Source: Candidatus Omnitrophota bacterium
GTDB lineage: Bacteria > Omnitrophota > Koll11 > Gorgyraeales > Gorgyraeaceae
Length of the DNA stretch: 6,100 nucleotides
Assembly (NCBI GenBank): GCA_018818505.1
Contig: JAHIRR010000217.1
Location: 1-6,100, forward strand
Direction of reading: 5' to 3'
The notes beneath the pieces were generated by a model. The model ran no database searches and had not been told where the DNA came from. It saw only the letters and a program-made list of their open reading frames with translations. This document shows positions 4,830 through 6,100 of the stretch, in pieces; the stretch's first letter is position 1; every line of letters starts with the position of its first letter. Position numbers and translations under genes: made by a program.

Positions 4830-4852
4830 TAAGGTCGCATTTTGCGATCTTA
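4830..4852. promoter_or_regulatory. palindrome S5 downstream of the ORF6N gene
   Basis: A 23-bp palindrome with arms TAAGGTCGCA and TGCGATCTTA around TTT, with one G-T pair. It fits the shared skeleton but has different arm bases. Its centre is 26 bp from that of S4. The following TATTTAGAGG is not a convincing T-run, so it is at best a weak terminator. Confidence 0.6.
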
Positions 4853-4865
4853 TTTAGAGGTTTAT

Positions 4866-4892
4866 ATCGACCCCTGGAAATCAGGGATCGAT
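4866..4892. repeat. imperfect palindrome after the ORF6N gene
   Basis: Arms ATCGACCCCTG and CAGGGATCGAT (one mismatch) flank GAAAT. It does not fit the T-NN-CA skeleton of S1-S5, so I keep it apart. It belongs to the gene-free stretch 4853-5294, which holds only palindromes and dispersed repeats. Confidence 0.55.
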
Positions 4893-4930
4893 GAGTTTAT
4901 GGGGGAAAATTTGGTCAGGAGCGCAGGACT

Positions 4931-4965
4931 AACCTCGTAGGATGCCTGCGGCAACCTACGAGGTT
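4931..4965. repeat. 35-nt nested hairpin
   Basis: Perfect 11-bp arms AACCTCGTAGG and CCTACGAGGTT enclose a second stem TGCC-TGC-GGCA, separated by one A on each side. This well-formed nested structure looks like another dispersed palindromic element. It is followed by ATTAAGCC, not a T-run, so it is not a typical intrinsic terminator. Confidence 0.7.
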
Positions 4966-5018
4966 ATTAAGCCGGGGGAGAGGTTGATGTAAAGGCTGTT
5001 AGGGGCTTGCATGGGGTG

Positions 5019-5046
5019 TAGATTCCCGCTTTCGCGGGAATGACAG
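5019..5046. repeat. dispersed palindromic repeat, copy 2
   Basis: Identical over 28 bases to 4209-4236. A minus-strand reading frame across it yields VIPAKAGIY, a well-known false peptide from this repeat. Confidence 0.85.
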
Positions 5047-5050
5047 CATA

Positions 5051-5087
5051 AGAGATTGCTTCGCGCCTTCGGCGCTCGCAATGACAG
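5051..5087. repeat. second type of dispersed repeat (GATTGCTTCGCGCC...)
   Basis: GATTGCTTCGCGCC, TTC and GGCGCTCGCAATGACAG form an imperfect stem. It is another widespread bacterial repeat, giving the false peptide CERRRREA on the minus strand. It lies 4 nt after the previous repeat; tandem arrangement of these two types is common. Confidence 0.75.
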
Positions 5088-5220
5088 GGCAAAGTGGTTA
5101 TCCACAGCATTTTAACAAAGAAACGTAAGTCGTTGAGCCATATATACTTGTGGCTCTTTCTCCCATATAGGCAAGTTAACATAAGATACATTATAGGCGG
5201 TTAGGGTTAATCGTGAAGTC

Positions 5221-5250
5221 GCCAGGTTTATATGGTTAAAACCCTCTGGC
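5221..5250. repeat. hairpin beyond the RelE toxin gene
   Basis: GCCA...TGGC at the ends and GGTTT...AAACC inside form a 30-nt imperfect hairpin, 45 nt beyond the 3' end of the minus-strand toxin gene. It has no T-run on either side, so it is only a weak candidate for ending or stabilising that transcript. Confidence 0.4.
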
Positions 5251-5294
5251 ATGCCTCAATCTTCCCTTACATACCAATCTTTTGCTTTAATCTA

Positions 5295-5555
5295 TTACCG
5301 GTAGGCTTCCCTGCGGTACATTACCTTTATTATACGGATCAATAATTCATACTTAAAAATACTATAAATTATCCTATAATCAGATACCCTATACGAATAA
5401 CGCCCTTTATAGTCCCCTTTGAGCGGCTTGCCTTGATATGGCGTATTTCCAAGGATATCCATTATTACGCCTATTACCTTTGTTTTAACATTATCAGGCA
5501 GGCTATCTATCTGCTTTTGGACTTTTGGTACGATGCGTATTTTGTATCTGGTCAC
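5295..5555 (-). CDS. RelE/ParE-family toxin
   Basis: An 86-residue protein with the full RelE/StbE pattern: YKIRIVPKVQKQIDSLP (4-20) for the first strand and helix, GNTPYQGKPLKGDYKGRYSYRVSDYRIIYSI (36-66) for the central sheet, and LLIRIIKVMYRREAYR at the end. Family toxins often have HR at the last strand (HRREVYR); here the histidine is replaced by tyrosine (Y80-R81-R82), leaving R56, R61, R81 and Y85 as candidate active residues. It starts at GTG overlapping the antitoxin stop (GTGA), so translation is coupled. The predicted action is ribosome-associated mRNA cleavage by family analogy. Confidence 0.9.
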   Translation of the reverse strand: MTRYKIRIVPKVQKQIDSLPDNVKTKVIGVIMDILGNTPYQGKPLKGDYKGRYSYRVSDYRIIYSIFKYELLIRIIKVMYRREAYR

Positions 5556-5845
5556 TTTTTATGCCTTTTATTTGTCTTTTTAATCTTTTTGCCATAGATC
5601 TTCTCGAAGTCCATGGCTTTGCCTTCCTCGAATTCTTTTTCCGCTTCTTTTATGTCTTTCATGACTTCAGGATCGCTCATTATTTCCAGGGTCTCGAGCC
5701 AGCCTTCATAGTCATCCATGCTCATCAATACTGCCTCGGGTTTGCCACGTTTTGACACCACATAGCGCTCATAATGCGCTTTTACATCTTTAACAACACT
5801 TGCCAGATTCTTTCTTAATTCCCTTACCGATATGTATTTTGCCAT
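5552..5845 (-). CDS. Phd/YefM-family antitoxin
   Basis: A 97-residue protein. The N-terminal half is a classic Phd/YefM domain: YISVRELRKNLASVVKDV (4-21), YVVSKRGKPEAVLMSMDDYEGWLETLEIM (28-56). The C-terminal half, acidic then lysine-rich (DIKEAEKEFEEGKAMDFEKIYGKK), would fold on binding toxin. The ATG is preceded by GAGGTGAT at good spacing. It is the first gene of a two-gene operon with the RelE toxin, the usual order, and should both neutralise the toxin and repress the promoter just upstream. Confidence 0.93.
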   Translation of the reverse strand: MAKYISVRELRKNLASVVKDVKAHYERYVVSKRGKPEAVLMSMDDYEGWLETLEIMSDPEVMKDIKEAEKEFEEGKAMDFEKIYGKKIKKTNKRHKK

Positions 5846-5864
5846 AGATTATCACCTCACTACA

Positions 5865-5893
5865 AGTGTACTATATTGTGTACATATAGTCAA
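5865..5893 (-). promoter_or_regulatory. promoter and operator-like repeats of the Phd/RelE operon
   Basis: On the minus strand TTGACT (5893-5888), a 17-bp spacer and TACACT (5870-5865) form a promoter. Transcription would start near 5858, at the ribosome site, leaving about 13 nt of leader. GTGTAC occurs twice on the plus strand (5866-5871 and 5878-5883), 12 bp apart, and each contains GTAC; YefM-type operators are known to centre on TGTACA, so these are likely binding sites. The -35 box overlaps the stop codon of the preceding gene. Confidence 0.7.
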
Positions 5894-6099
5894 GCCAATA
5901 AATGTACCTGTTTCTTCCGTATATACTCTTCGATCTCAGGGTGTTCTTCGAGTTCTTTGATAATACCCTCCCTAACCCAAACCCTGATCAATGATTGGTA
6001 ATAATCTCCTAGCCTATTGGCTATAATCTTGGCTAAAAGAATCTGGCTTTCCTCCATCCTCAAGGTTAGGGTTTTCTTCTTTTCCTTGTGCTCCTTGGC
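5890..6099 (-). CDS. CopG-like ribbon-helix-helix antitoxin, 3' part only
   Basis: The last 69 codons of a minus-strand gene that runs off the right edge. The visible protein begins AKEHKEKKKTLTLRMEESQ, followed by ILLAKIIANRLGDYYQSLIRVWVREG and a charged tail ELEEHPEIEEYIRKK. The beta strand TLTLRM followed by two helices around the GDYYQSLIR turn is the C-terminal RHH pattern of CopG/BrnA-type antitoxins, where similar proteins have GIPYQTLI. A toxin gene of BrnT type would lie upstream, outside the window. Its TGA stop sits inside the -35 box of the next operon. Confidence 0.7.
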   Translation of the reverse strand, partial: AKEHKEKKKTLTLRMEESQILLAKIIANRLGDYYQSLIRVWVREGIIKELEEHPEIEEYIRKKQVHLLA

Positions 6100-6100
6100 C

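Noticed and set aside
5098..5106. TTATCCACA, a perfect DnaA box
   Set aside because: It stands alone, with no cluster of boxes, AT-rich unwinding region or replication gene; a single 9-mer is expected by chance.
5135..5156. GAGCCA...TGGCTC stem as a terminator
   Set aside because: Only 6 bp with a 10-nt loop and a weak TTTC tail, and no plus-strand gene ends nearby.
4967..5191. Minus-strand 74-codon frame
   Set aside because: Its peptide is mostly the translation of two dispersed repeats (VIPAKAGI and CERRRREA types), a known artefact.
5525..5755. Plus-strand 76-codon frame
   Set aside because: Antisense to the well-supported Phd antitoxin gene; its phenylalanine-rich peptide reflects the complementary codons.

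Overview
This is a bacterial window, probably chromosomal and accessory in character, carrying a mixture of restriction, toxin-antitoxin and repeat-rich sequence. The source looks like an uncultured lineage: short genes with strong GGAGG-type ribosome sites, many dispersed palindromes (including the common 'ATTCCCGCTTTCGCGGGAAT' type), an ORF6N gene and a DUF4922/HIT-type gene. A candidate-phylum bacterium such as Omnitrophota would fit, but that is a guess from gene content and not shown by any marker gene.

Left part (1-1200): a close homologue of the DpnI restriction enzyme (dpnC), which cuts methylated GATC, followed by two very small genes (51 and 55 aa) on the same strand. The second resembles the small DpnD-like proteins in general shape. 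No DNA methylase is visible, as expected for a methyl-directed enzyme. A strong ribosome site before dpnC serves a 12-codon reading frame, not dpnC itself.

Middle left (1201-3020): a promoter and a gene for a HIT-motif nucleotide phosphorylase/transferase-like protein (DUF4922/GalT-like) with an apparent signal peptide. The unit is flanked by 57-bp inverted repeats (49 of 57 identical) built from REP-like GTGTCCC/GGGACA sequence. The left repeat has suffered a 56-bp tandem duplication.

Middle (2950-4175): an AbrB-type antitoxin and RelE/ParE-like toxin pair with a clear promoter, bracketed by a 39-bp direct repeat (38 of 39 identical). Next is a small alpha-helical, HEAT-like protein of unknown function.

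Right of centre (4175-4860): an ORF6N-domain (phage KilA-N-type) regulator-like gene. Five odd-length palindromes lie around and inside it, two before the start, one in the coding region, one over the stop codon and one just after. All share the skeleton T-NN-CA-NNN-TG-NN-A with differing arms. The palindrome inside the gene nearly repeats the core of the most upstream one. This is the most unusual signal in the window and suggests a self-recognising regulatory or diversifying system.

Right end (4860-6100): 440 bp of dispersed palindromic repeats without a gene, then on the minus strand a Phd/YefM antitoxin and RelE-type toxin operon with promoter and operator-like repeats, preceded by the 3' end of a CopG-like antitoxin gene cut by the window edge.
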